A stretch of DNA of 64,000 bases from contig JAVFKD010000004.1 of the NCBI GenBank assembly GCA_036429605.1, forward strand, positions 62,001 to 126,000, written 5' to 3'. This DNA is from Cladobotryum mycophilum. Its lineage: Eukaryota > Ascomycota > Sordariomycetes > Hypocreales > Hypocreaceae. How positions within the stretch are numbered: position 1 is the stretch's first letter; each line of letters begins with the position of its first letter. Position numbers and translations under genes: made by a program. Shown piece after piece: positions 46,101-57,263 of the stretch. Under the pieces are notes generated by a model that saw only the letters and a list, made by a program, of their open reading frames with translations, was not told the origin of the DNA and ran no database searches.

Positions 46101-48851
46101 ATATATTTTTTTAAAATTAAATATAATAAACTATTTTTTATTTTAAAAGTAATTTTATAATTTTATAATTAAAAGTAATAAAATATAATTTTTAAGTATA
46201 ATTTTATTAAGTTATTAATAATTTATAATTAACTATAATTTTTTATTTTTTTAAAATAAATATTATAGAATATTCTACTTTTAATATTAATAATTTAATA
46301 AAACTTTTAATTAATATCTTATTAATTTATTCTTAAAACATCATAAGTTTTTTCTTATTAAGGTTATAGATCTTATAGAACGTAGGGTTAGTTTTGTTTT
46401 TTAGAATAATCTTATGGTTTTATTAATTATGTTTTAATAGCTTTATATTAAAGGTTTTTTAAAATAATTTCTTATAATATTTATATTTATTAAAAATATT
46501 TTTAAGTTTTTTAATAAAAGTTTTTTTTTTATTTAAAAATAGTCTTTTTTTAAAAGCTTATTAAGTTTTTTAAATATTCTTTATAAAAAAATAATAGTTT
46601 TATAAATTTTTTATTTTTAATTTTTTTTTATATAAGTTTTATTTTTTTTAATAATTAATTAAATAAAGTATTTTATATTTTTTTTTAATATTTTATTTAA
46701 AAGTTTTTTTTTAAATTTATTATTTTATTATTAAATTCTTATAAAATCTTATATTTTATATTTATTTTTAATTAAAACTTTTACTTTTATTTTAATAAAG
46801 TTAATTAGTTTTTTAATTAATAAAAAAATTATTATTTTATAACTAGAGATATTTTAAAATTATATTATATTTATTAAGGTTTATTAAATTATAAAAAATA
46901 AACTTTTTATACTTTTAGATTTTAATAAAAAAATAATTAATTTTTATATTAATTTATTTTTTATTATAAAAAAAGGTTTTTTTTTAATATAATAAAATAA
47001 ATATAATTTATATTTTAGTTTTTTTTCTAGGATAATTATAAATAATTTATAATTTTAAAAAATATATAATTATTTATTATTTTATTATTTATTAATATAA
47101 TAAAATAATATTTTTTAATTTATAGTTTTATTATTAAATAAAATTATTTATAAAAGCTTTTATTTATAAAATTAAAAAATTTTATTTAATGGTTATTTTA
47201 TAGCTTTTTTATAAGTAATTAATTTTATTTTTTATTTTTAGATTATAGATTTTATAAATTATTATATTGTTTTTAATATTTAATATATTTTATAATTTAT
47301 ATTATTTTTATTAATTTTTTAGATTCTTTTTATAAGTTTAAAAGTTAAAGTCTTATTTAAATAGTTCTTAGGTAATTTTTATAATAGAATATTTTTATAT
47401 AATTATTATTAGTTTAAATATTTATTAATATTAATCTATAAGTTTAGTTTTTTAATATTTCTTATATATAAGTTTAATATAATTTTAATAATATATATTT
47501 TAATAATTAGCTTATAAAGATTTATTATATTATAAATTATTTTAGTATTCTAGGAATTTTTTTATTATAAGTTTTTTTTTTTAAATAAATTAACTATTAA
47601 TATTATTAATAAAAGTTTTTTAATTAATAATTATTTTTATAAGATATTATATTTATATTAGTAATTAATTTATAAATATTAAATAATATTATTAAGTTCT
47701 TTTTAGTAAATTTTATTAATTCTTTTTTCTATTATATTTTTATTTAAATATATTAATTTATTAAAAAGGCTTTAACTATTAATTTATATTATTTTTTAAA
47801 CTTTAATAAATTAAATATTTATTTTTAAAATATACTATTTAGTTTATTAAAGTATAGTTTATAATTAATTATTATTTAATAATAGTATTAACTTATTTTT
47901 TTTTAATTTAAAGATTAGTTTTTATATATTTTTTTTATTTTTTTTAAAAGATTTATAGTTTTTAAAAAAGTATTTTATTTTATTATAGTTATAGTATTTT
48001 TTTTTTTTAGGTTATATTAAGGTTTATTTAATTTAGTTTATTATTATTATTTTTAATAATATAATTGTTTTTAGGTTTTTAATAAATTTTATTTTTTTGT
48101 ATTTGTTTATAATAGGTATATTATTAGTTCTTGATTTTAATAGCTATTTTAATATATTTTATAAAAATATTTAATAAGTCTTTTTTAAAAAGTTTATTTT
48201 TAATATCTTTTTTTAATTTTTAATAAAACTAGTCTATTAATAGTTTATTATTTTAATTAAATTTTAAAATAACTTATTTAAATATAATAATATAATCTAA
48301 GACTAATTTTTTTTAATAAAAGTTTTAAAATAATTATTTTTTTTATTAATAGTTTTAAATACTTTTTTAAATTCTTTAATAAATTTATTAAAGTCTTTAA
48401 AGATTTGTTTTATTTATTTATTTTTTTATTCTTTAAGTTATTATAATAGTTTTTTATAATAGGTTTAAACTATTTTTTAATAAGTCTTTTTATATAAGTA
48501 TATATATAAATTACTTTTATATAATTTTTTCTAAAGTATTAAAAGTAATAATTATAGTAAGTTTTTAAGTCTATAATAAAAACCTAAAAAAATATTATTT
48601 TAGGTTTTTTAAAAAATAATCTTAGATTTTTTAATCTAAGAATCTTTTTAATATTTTTTTTATTTTTTATTTATTTATTTTTTAACTTATTAATTTATAA
48701 TTAAAAGTATTTTATTCTTTTTCTTAATTTTATTAAATAATATAATTAATTATATTAAAATAAATATTTAAAACAGTTATTATTTTTTATTAATTATAAT
48801 ATTTAATATTACTTAAAGTTATAGTAATTTACTAAATAAGAGTTATTAATA

Positions 48852-49334
48852 TATAATATTCTAGGTGTTTTTTAATAAGAATAACCTAGATTATAGTTAC
48901 TATTAATAATAGATTAAAATAAGGTTAAGTAATAGGTTTAATATATTATAGTTTAGGTATTAAATTATTAATAATAAATAATTATATTAATAATTAATTA
49001 AATATATAAAAAAATATAAACTAATATATATAGTAATTAGGTTTATTATAGTTTAAATAAATATAAGGTTTTATTTTAATAGGAATAAACTAATAATCTA
49101 GTAATTGTTATAATTATTTAATAGTTTTATATTTATTTAATGATTTTTTGCTTATTTAATAATTCTACGTTTACCTAATAAGCTGATCTTTTAAAAATAA
49201 GCTAGATTAATAATATAATTAATTAGTTTATCTAAGGTTCTATTATAATTATACTAGGCTATAATAAGTATAAGTATTCTTAAAAGTAAGTCTCTTTTTA
49301 GTGTATGACCCAGACGTAGGGTCAGGTCATTACA
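48852..49334. repeat. 3' LTR, about 483 bp
   Basis: Direct copy of the 5' LTR. Its end retains GACCCAGACGTAGGGTCAGG, where the 5' copy has AACCTAGATGTAGGGTTAGG. Confidence 0.88.
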
Positions 49335-49339
49335 TAAAT
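49335..49339. repeat. 5-bp target duplication TAAAT, right
   Basis: Pairs with 42680-42684. Confidence 0.8.
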
Positions 49340-50270
49340 AAAAAATAGATTAAGCTAAAGAATCTTTTTAATTATTAATAATTATAAGAGTTATATAATT
49401 AATAATTTTATATATAAATATTATAAAAATAATATATTTTTTTATTTTTATTTTTATATATATTTTATATTTTTTAATTTTTTAATATTTTAATTTTTTT
49501 ATTCATTAAAATAATTTATTATAAAATTATAAAAAAAAATCTAAATATCTTTAATTTTTTATTTATAAATAAAATAATATTTTTATATTATTACTATAAA
49601 ACTTATTTAATAGCTTTAATATTAAAAAATATTAAAAACAGGTTTTTAGGCTTTAGGTTATAGTTAATTAACTTAATTAAGTTTTTATTAAACTATTTTT
49701 TTTAAAAAACTAAAAGGATTAAACTTAAGTTTTAAAAACACTAAAATTAATATTATTAAAAGTCTAAAAGAATAAAAAACCTAAAATAATTTTTTTTATA
49801 TTAATTAGGTTTTAATAGTTTTATAATCTTATAGATCTATTTTATTTAAATAATTCTATAATTTAATTATTATTTAGGAAGATTAATAAAAGTTTAGATT
49901 AATAAAATATTAAGCTAGCTAAAGCTAATATTAAAATCAAGGATTTAAAGTATTTTATTTATATTTACTAGCCTTAAAAAAAATAAAAAATTATAAAAAA
50001 CCTAAATAATCGATTTATTAGTATTAATAATATTTTTATAATAAAAAAGTATTATATAAAACTATTAGCATTAAACTAGACTATAGAATTAATTTTTTTA
50101 TATAATTAATAAAACCTATATTATAAATTTTATTTAAAATAGAAAAAAATACTAAAAAAATCGGTTATAATACTATTATGTTTATATGATTCTGTTATGT
50201 TCTTTATGATATATAGTGTTTTAAGGTGGTCGGAAAGTGGGGGTGGTCGGGACCTAGGTGCTTTGACTTA

Positions 50271-50658
50271 TAGCGAAGGCCACCCTCGTCAGCGAATACC
50301 CAATTCGGTATCTGCCAGCGAGGTCCACTGAGTCCACCCAAAGAGAAATCTTCTTGTCAACCCTGTAATTTGATGGGCCAACAAGCTACTCAACTATGAA
50401 GGGGCATTCCATTTCTTCCCGAATCAATACCGAGTCTCAGGGAATTATGGATTGGATAAAGTGTCGCCTACGCCCAGTGAAGCTTCATACGTTCAAGCAT
50501 ATCCTAGATTCCCACGAAAACAATATACTCTCGATACACTTATATTATTCCAGTTAGTCAATTCGGTACATGTCCAGCAAATATATTTTCCACTCCATTT
50601 CTATGTTGACTTTGGAACAGCCCAGTTCTACGTCTAATTTCTCAAATACATCATCACA
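50271..50658. other. Intergenic, promoter of the arrestin-like gene
   Basis: Normal composition resumes right after the transposon. A 61-codon ORF at 50452-50637 has no motif. The whole upstream region is only 388 bp before the transposon edge. Confidence 0.5.
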
Positions 50659-51406
50659 ATGAAGCTTACGCTTGAACTTGACCCTCCAAAAGAGGCACGA
50701 TTCTATCCTGGGGATTTATTGCGTGGCATGTTGTTAATTCACTGCCCTTTGTTCAAAAAACCACCACAAATTACCGCTACCCTGAGAGGTGAATCTCCCC
50801 TCCCTCAAGGTGAAATACAAGCACCAAACCCGAAGCTGACCTTTTGTCAAAATGAAATTAGGCGCATTAATGATGCATGTCCCTCCTCAAATATGTGGCG
50901 CGAATCCCAGCCAAGACGAACACCTGGTAAGCTTTTTACTCGGTGACAATGTTGACGATACTGAAGTTATATCGTAGTTTTTTGAAGAGTCCAAACGATT
51001 AGACTATTCCAACGTGACATTAAAAGAACAGCAGACGGCCTGTTTTACCTATTCCTGCCCACTGGAATTCCGATTCCCAGCCAAATCGCACTGCCATGAT
51101 TGCAATGGTACACACCAGCTGCCTTCGTCGCTGGAAATCTTGGAGAACAGAAGCAGAGTCACAGTGCACTACACCCTCACTGTGGCCGTGCATCAAATGG
51201 ATTCCAAGATCATTTCTTGGTTATCCAGATCCAAGAAAATAAAGCGGGAACTGGCCTTTAGTTCTGATCGGCCTCTTATTCTATGCTTGCCCCCCTTCAA
51301 TGTTATGGCACTCCCTTTACCCAGGCGGGAACAAAATGGCGACGTCTTGGATCTTCCAGATGAGGATATCTATCCGCCACCGTACTCGAAATTCCCAATA
51401 ATCTAG
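50659..51406 (+). CDS. Short arrestin-like protein with a PPxY motif
   Basis: Exons 50659-50788, 50862-50926 and 50978-51406 give 207 aa. The first intron (73 nt, GTGAAT...ATTAG with GCTGAC) is inferred because only its removal keeps the frame across the second splice. The start MKLTLELDPPKEARFYPGDLLRGML is the arrestin N-terminal strand pair (pFYPGDxhxG). CFTYSCPLEFRFPAKSHC, LPSSLE and RVTVHYTLTVAVHQ are the later strands (LPpSf...hxYxhxh). The tail ends DEDIYPPPYSKFPII, with a PPPY motif, the docking site for Nedd4/Rsp5-type ubiquitin ligases. Fungal arrestin-related proteins link such ligases to plasma-membrane transporters. It is shorter than typical ART proteins and lacks a clear C-terminal arrestin lobe. 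Confidence 0.75.
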
Positions 51407-52440
51407 AGATGGAATGTATTTCCATTGACTAATCTGCTTCCTCTTTTTCTCCGAACCGCAATGACACGGTTGGCTAAACCTTCATCAAACATCCTTCAGC
51501 TTCCTGGATGAAGCACTCTCAGGCATATTAGCTTACATTTATGGATACGGCTAAGTTTCGTTACGTGTGGCTTTATACAATCGGAGGCAATAAATCACAT
51601 ATTAGATCAAGAATGAATCTGGTTCACGTATCTAGATCGAGTGGATGCTGCTGAATGCCGCTGCTGGGCAATGTGGATCAGCAAATAAGTATTTTAATAC
51701 ATTCACTACAAAGTAGTCATTATGATTCTTTTTATCTTGGTGAACGGTCAAATGTTTTGCGAATTTCATGGCTGTATTTGCAGCTGATAGATTGCGAGAT
51801 ATTAATCACTGAGAGAGCACCTTGTTGAATGGCACTCAACCTTCAAGACCTATGGTCACAATAAGAGAAATCGCCACCCTCGATTACCTACAAGACCTCA
51901 TTCAAAGTCAGACACGATCGCTGGGTCTAGAAAAGGCTGTCATCCCCCATCATTATGTGTCCGGCTTGCTCGGATATGTCTGAATTGTCTGATCCCACGT
52001 TTTTTCTGCGATATGTTAGACAGCGGTAAAATCTGATTGCCTAAGTAGTCATTCCGGAGCGCTTCTTCATCATTCAATTGTCAATAGCTCTCTCCTACGT
52101 TGTGTACCATGCTCAAAAATACAGGGCTCCCTACACACAACTCAAGATGCCGATATCCAACGCAATTAATTCAACATACAAGAAACATCAGATATTAAGA
52201 CTTCCCCCTTGGCACAAAATATATTTCTTATTAAAGCAATGGCCTTGATCTCGGGTTCTTCAAATGGCCACTAGACCACACGGTTCTCAAGCATCCAAGA
52301 TGTCCACTCGCAGGATTCTGTTTACACCACCAGTAACGGTGCACCGTTCTCACCCATCCGGTTAACGTGCAGCTCTTCGAAAAGTTATAAAACATCACTT
52401 AATAAAAAAATAATACAAGAGGCGCAAAGGATTGGCAAAA
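51407..52440. other. Intergenic
   Basis: No gene seen over about 1 kb. It lies between the arrestin-like gene and the catalase relic. Confidence 0.5.
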
Positions 52441-53150
52441 ATGGCCCGCTTCTACTTCAAGACTTCCATCCCACTCGCCCACTTTGATTGAGAGAGGATC
52501 CCCGAACATGTATGTAGTCTACGCTAACAGCGGTGGTGCACACAGCTACTATAGAACCACAAACTCCCTTGATGATCTTTGCATTGCCGACATCTTTTCC
52601 ACCAAAGGTAAAGAATGCTCTGTCGCTGTTCGCTTCTCAACTGTCAGTGGGGGGTCTGAGTCTCATGATCACGCCCGAGACCCTCGTGGATTTGCCATCA
52701 AGTTTCGCACTGGAGAAGGTAATTGAGACTTTGTGCAGAACAACACACCCGTCTTCTTCGATTGGAGACCCTGCCAATTTCCCACATGTAATTCACTCTC
52801 AGAAGCGTGAGCCCGCGACACACCCCTCTGTGGGAGAAGGTGTTGAGGGCGCAAAGAAACGATTTATCAGCAACATGGCGGGGCATATGCAGAACTGTCG
52901 TGTGAAAGAAATTAATAAACGCCAAATTGCCATTTCTTGTGAAGCTTCCGATGACCTAGCGACCAGATTAGAGAAGACCACTGGAGTCGAAGGCTATGAT
53001 GGTATCAGTGGACTCATCTTCAACGGTTGTCACAATGTCATGTCAAAGCCGGGAGGTACGCTGCGGGCTGCTAACCAGAGCGACCATACTGCGGGGATTA
53101 CAGTCCACAATGGTGCGCCAGTGCGCGCATTGCATAAGTCGAATTACCGA
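52441..53150 (+). pseudogene. Catalase pseudogene with stops, frameshifts and a large internal deletion
   Basis: Fragments of a monofunctional haem catalase in order: HFD-stop-ERIPEHV, VVYANSGGAHSYY, VAVRFSTVSG, HARDPRGFAIKFRTGEGN-stop-DFVQNNTPVFF, DPANFPHVIHSQKREPATH, then directly the C-terminal part KKRFISNMAGHM, RQIAISCEASDDLATRLEK, GYDGISGLIFNG and ITVHNGAPVRALHK. About 300 residues carrying the centre of the enzyme are missing between PATH and the C-terminal block. Lesions are TGA at 52489-52491 (Arg position), a TGTA tetranucleotide duplication near 52507 shifting frame, TGA at 52724-52726 (Trp position) and one extra base near 52760. No functional catalase can be made. Confidence 0.92.
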
Positions 53151-53764
53151 TTGAGGTGGATTTACTCTGTACTGTTTGCTAAGTTTCATTTAGTTGTAAT
53201 ATCATATAAGATTATGCTGCGCATTTTATTAATTTCACTGCCACGGTTCGTTCAGACGGTCTTCAAAACGGATGAGAAACGAAGCCTCGTACATCTTGGG
53301 ACAGCAAACAGTAGCTATACACAAGATGGAAGGCAGAAATGAGTGAGAAAACAAATCGACATGAGAAAATACACCATCTAATTCATTACCTAGTCATTGA
53401 GAACATCCTTTTCCTATGCAGCTATTCATGGTATCCAGTCCTAAAGGTTCATGATCTCAGGCATCCTCGCCGCTTTCCGCCCGTAAAATTGATCACAACT
53501 GACACTTTCTTTAGAAAACAGTCGATATGGCACTCGCATAGGTCAAGAGGCATATGCAACGACCCTAGATGATGACCTTTAAGGAGATTTCTAAACCTGG
53601 GCCGCTGTAGATTGGCACATCACACTGGTCCCTTCAGCTCGCTCAAAACTTCATAGAAGATCCCTAATTCAATGCTTAAGCCCCGTGTTTTAAATTGAAT
53701 AGCACAGTTTTCATACTGCCGAGTTGTTAGTCTCATAGCAGAGGCGAAAAGAGACCGGAAGACT
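53151..53764. other. Intergenic between catalase relic and aminotransferase
   Basis: The right part is the 3' flank of the aminotransferase. I could not extend the catalase homology here. Confidence 0.5.
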
Positions 53765-55135
53765 CTACCGTCGGAACCCCTCAGTAACAATGCGAGGATC
53801 CTGTGTGTAAACCATTCTGAACCAGCCCAGATCTCCGTGCTCCTCTTTAGGATGCAAGAATACGCCAGCATCAAGCAGTCTTTGACTAAGTTCAAACTCA
53901 GGATTTGGAACGTCTTTTTTGAGGTGAGGGGACAGATCAATGTATACAAAAAAGCCAGCATTGGCGGGCAGAAAACGGATGCCCAGTTCGCTAAGCCCCA
54001 ACGTCGCATGAGCATACGCATCGCCGATTCTTCGTCGCGACGTGTCAAAGAAGTGGCGGCACCATTCGCGGTTCGCCAGCATCGCGATAGCGACAGCCAC
54101 CGACGCGCCAGAGGGGTTAACAAAACGCATCACCATCTGAATGAGCTTGAGCATGGCAGTACTTCTCGTTATTAGACAACCGAGACGAAGTCCGGCGGCA
54201 CTAAAGTCCTTGCTGAACCCGTATATAACATGAAGCAGCTCGTCGTCGATATAGCCCGGCTCGATTGTCAACACAGAGGTGAAGCCAGGCAGACCATCCC
54301 CTTCGCCAAACACCGAAAGTGCGTAGACTTCGTCGCTGATTAAGTGGATTTGATGTTTTTGACAAAACTTCATCAATTGCACAAGTGTTTTACGCGGATA
54401 ACATCGCCCCAGCGGATTGTTAGGGTTCACGATTAACAGTGCTCGGATCTTGACGCCAGCGCACCGCGAAGCAACGAGCGCCTCTTCAAGCGAATCCACT
54501 ACGCCAACCTCAAAACTAGTATCTGGTGTAGTTTCGGCATAAATCATTCTCAGCTGGGCCTTGTTACTAAAGTCGAGCTCGAATCGGCCGTATACAGGCT
54601 TGGATGTCAAGATGCCATCGTTGGGGTCCCCAACAGCCCAAGCCAAGATCTCGTGCATGGCCGTGGCGGCCCCCGTGAACCGAATTTCGCTACCGTCGAG
54701 GGGCCGCGAGGGTCTGAAGTACTCATTCAAGTATTCGGCGAACAGCGTTGGCAACTTTGGCCCGCCAGCTGTACTATAGTTGTAGGTAAACACATCGGCG
54801 GGAAAGTGGACCTAATAGACGCTGTCAAAACTATTCATAGGCACGAAAATATGCTGGGGAGAATGAAGACAAGCTCAATTGTTGGGAGTAAATTTACCTG
54901 GTCACGTATAAAATCTTCTAGATCTTGATGGTTCAGCGTCTAGCAAACATCCATAGATGTAATTTAGTGTGTGTCAGTGCACCCCAGGGGTAACACTCAC
55001 GTTCTCGGCTGTTGCGAAACTGACAAGTCCAAAGGGGTTGTTGTCGGGCGAGTAACTCCCTCTGGGAGCCCACCGCCAAGGTATGTCCAAATCCGGGACG
55101 AGCTGTGCTGCTCGATTGGATAGAGTCTGTGCCAT
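53765..55135 (-). CDS. Class I/II PLP-dependent aminotransferase (ACC-synthase-like)
   Basis: Exons 55135-55001, 54939-54898 and 54811-53765 give 407 aa. The ATG at 55135 is chosen because the N-terminus then reads MAQTLSNRAAQLVPDLDIPWRWAPRG..., as in fungal ACC-synthase-like enzymes; the frame runs further upstream without an ATG. NNPFGLVSFATAEN, YNYSTAGGPKLPTLFAEYLN, ALLIVNPNNPLG, HLISDEVYALSVF and the PLP-lysine motif YGFSKDFSAAGLRLG are all present, with RMVYTQ near the end for the substrate-carboxylate arginine region. The C-terminus stops at EGFRR, about 10-20 residues earlier than I would expect, so the last helix may be shortened. The exact reaction (transamination or ACC-type elimination) is open. 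Confidence 0.85.
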
Positions 55136-55807
55136 GTTACCGAGCCGAGTGGTTTCGTTGGCCTCAACAACACCAATTAGATTAAAGTCTGGCCGAGAAT
55201 CTTCGATCTTCAAAGGAGGCGCCTTTAATTGCTCAAGCAGCTTCAAGCTACCATCAAGTGTCACAACCCAATCTTACCATGCAATGATATGCAATTAACG
55301 GTTTGTACATGACCGGAGACGTGAAAACCGAATCATGAAAGCTCCCTCAAATCCACCTGACTAGACCCTGACTTGTCGCTCCGGACATCCGGCATGATCA
55401 AGAAGCTATTCCAGTACAGGAAGGATTTAGCGGCCCAGCCGTTCCGTGCCCAATTCGTCGGCGAGCGGCATTCGGGAATAGCTGACTTGTGTTGAGAAGC
55501 CATCCCTACTAATCCCGTATTGGCATGCCGCAGCGAAGTTACCTGGTAAGCATCTCGGAAGACAAGATTAACATTGAGATATTCTATCTATGTCATTTAG
55601 ACTTAAAATACACCGAGAAATACGTAATTCTATACTCAATGGATAGTAATATAAGTATTAACAAAGAGTTATCGCGTTTTCCCATAAGTTCGATATTCAA
55701 ATGGACTCATGACTTGCCCCTGAAGAATCCAATATTCATCACCATTCCAAGCCAGCGCGCCTCAGTCGATAAGTTAGCCACACAACGACACAAAAACTTC
55801 AACAAAG
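55136..55807. other. Intergenic, divergent promoter region
   Basis: Lies between the aminotransferase (minus) and the transporter (plus). A 96-codon ORF at 55525-55815 has no motif and ends inside the transporter start. Confidence 0.5.
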
Positions 55808-57263
55808 ATGTCTAATCATATTTTCAATGACGAAACAACCACTGAAGTTACAGGATCCGGTAAAGTAAGTGAAGAAGTGGGTAAACAAGAAGAAACGTCA
55901 ATCGATGACTATGATGGCGGATACGGCTGGATATGCGTTATAAGCCAATTATTAATTACTGCAAGTACTTGGGGTGTTAACGGAGTAAGTAAAATCTCCT
56001 ACATTTCTTCATATATCAATTAGCTGATGGCTTGTTTTCTACCTTTAAGTCTTTTGGTGTATATCTCACCCACTACCTCTCGACAAATGCCTTCCCTGGA
56101 ACGTCTGAGATCGCTTATGCATTCATCGGAGGTCTCTCACAATCTCAAATTACGTTTATTGCACCTCTTGTAACATACTGTACAAAGAAGCTCGGTACTA
56201 AACCTACATTGTGCATTGGCATCTTGCTCGAGACTAGTGCGCTGGTTGCTGCGAGCTTTGCCAAACGCTCTTGGCATCTCTTCCTCACTCAGGGCCTGCT
56301 TTTCGGCTGGGGCTGTTCTTTCCTCTACATTGGCACCATTGGAATTATTCCTCAATGGTTTACACGACGGAGAGGAATTGCCAATGGCATCGCAGCCGCC
56401 GGCAGCGGTCTCGGTGGACTTGCCTACAGTCTCGGTAGCGAGGCAATGATATCAAGAATGGGTGTAAATTGGTCGTTTCGCATCACGGCCATTTGTGCTT
56501 TTATCGTCAATGTTACCTGCACTGTGCTTATCCGAGATAGAAACAAGCAAATCCAGCCAGAGCAACATGGCTTTCACATTCGTCTTCTCAAACAACCCAA
56601 GCTCATCTTGATAACTATTTGGGCAGTCTTGAGCATCCTTGGATATACTATCGTACTCTTCTCCTTACCAGATAATGCGGTCCGAATTGGCAAAGGACCA
56701 CACCAAGGAGCCATCCTCGGGGCGTTAGTTAATCTTGGAATGGCTATTGGTCGACCGGTTGTTGGTTATTTCAGCGATCGAATTGGACGCATCAATATGC
56801 TTGCCCTTGCGACCTTCTTGGCTGGAATCTGGTGCCTCTGTCTTTGGACATCGGGAACGAATTATCCTACTCTACTAGCATTTTCTATTCTTGGAGGAAC
56901 AGTAATTGGAACCAGCTGGGCGGTTAGTATTTACCGTTTCAGTGGCCTTCTTTATCATTTACTAATTTGAGAATTCACAGACCCTTGGACCCATACTGGC
57001 AGATACCTTTGGTACCAAGCTTCTTCCCTCTGTACTTTCCATTGTTTGGACTTTGGTATCCTTTCCATCACTGTGTATGTATAAGCCGGAAGACCCAGAA
57101 TATCGTAGCAGTCTATCGCTAACTACCACCAGGTGCCGAAGCTATTGCCCTAACGCTACGACGCTCGAATTCGCCCGTCTACCTAGATGTCCAAGTTTTT
57201 GCTGGCTGCATGTTTATCGGAAGTGCATTCGTTATGGTGATACTGCGATTCTGGAGGTTCTAA
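55808..57263 (+). CDS. MFS transporter, monocarboxylate-permease type
   Basis: Exons 55808-55984, 56050-56922, 56981-57074 and 57133-57263 give 424 aa. After an acidic cytosolic N-terminus comes DGGYGWICVISQLLI, the first-helix signature of fungal monocarboxylate transporter-like MFS proteins (D-GGxGWxV). SFGVY follows the first intron. GWGCSFLYIG, PQWFTRRRGIANGIAAAGSGLGG (loop 4-5 region), GRPVVGYFSDRIGR (loop 8-9 motif) and the final FAGCMFIGSAFVMVILRFWRF helix are present. The protein has about 12 hydrophobic segments and sits in the plasma membrane. It imports or exports an unidentified small organic acid or related solute. The last intron is needed to recover helix 12. Confidence 0.87.

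Larger units (their letters stand above)
42685..49334. mobile_element. LTR retrotransposon (6650 bp), RIP-degraded, nested in the Fot-like element
   Basis: Two direct repeats of about 482 bp start with TG and end with CA (3' copy; 5' copy ends TA after mutation). They are bounded by the 5-bp duplication TAAAT. The 5.7-kb interior is the right size for gag-pol but is so AT-converted that no protein motif, primer-binding site or ORF survives; Ty3 versus Ty1 type cannot be decided. The retrotransposon inserted after the DNA transposon, since the latter's sequence flanks it on both sides. Confidence 0.9.
41763..50268. mobile_element. Fot1/pogo-type (Tc1/mariner) DNA transposon, RIP-degraded and split by an LTR element
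   Basis: The two ends are inverted copies over 45 bp with one C/T mismatch, starting AGTCAAAGCACCTAGGTCCC, and each is flanked by TA (41761-41762, 50269-50270). Removing the inserted retrotransposon (6650 bp plus one 5-bp duplication) leaves 1851 bp, the size of an autonomous fungal Fot1/Pot2-type element. The interior is nearly pure A and T, with no readable transposase. Only the terminal 60-100 bp keep GC content. The 'AGTCAA-GCACC...' terminus resembles Fot-type ends as I remember them. Confidence 0.87.

Noticed and set aside
41860..50160. ORFs or RNA genes inside the AT-rich nest
   Set aside because: Near absence of C and G makes any open frame or stem meaningless; no conserved domain is readable.
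1850..52726. Reassigned or selenocysteine-type TGA, because several genes show TGA at conserved positions
   Set aside because: Other intact genes here end normally in TGA (for example the monooxygenase at 19342, the MOSC gene and the allergen-like gene), and the P450 and catalase also carry TAG, TAA or frameshifts. Decay by C-to-T change explains them better.
53620..54123. Separate 167-codon ORF at the 3' end of the aminotransferase
   Set aside because: It is an alternative frame overlapping well-supported aminotransferase sequence.
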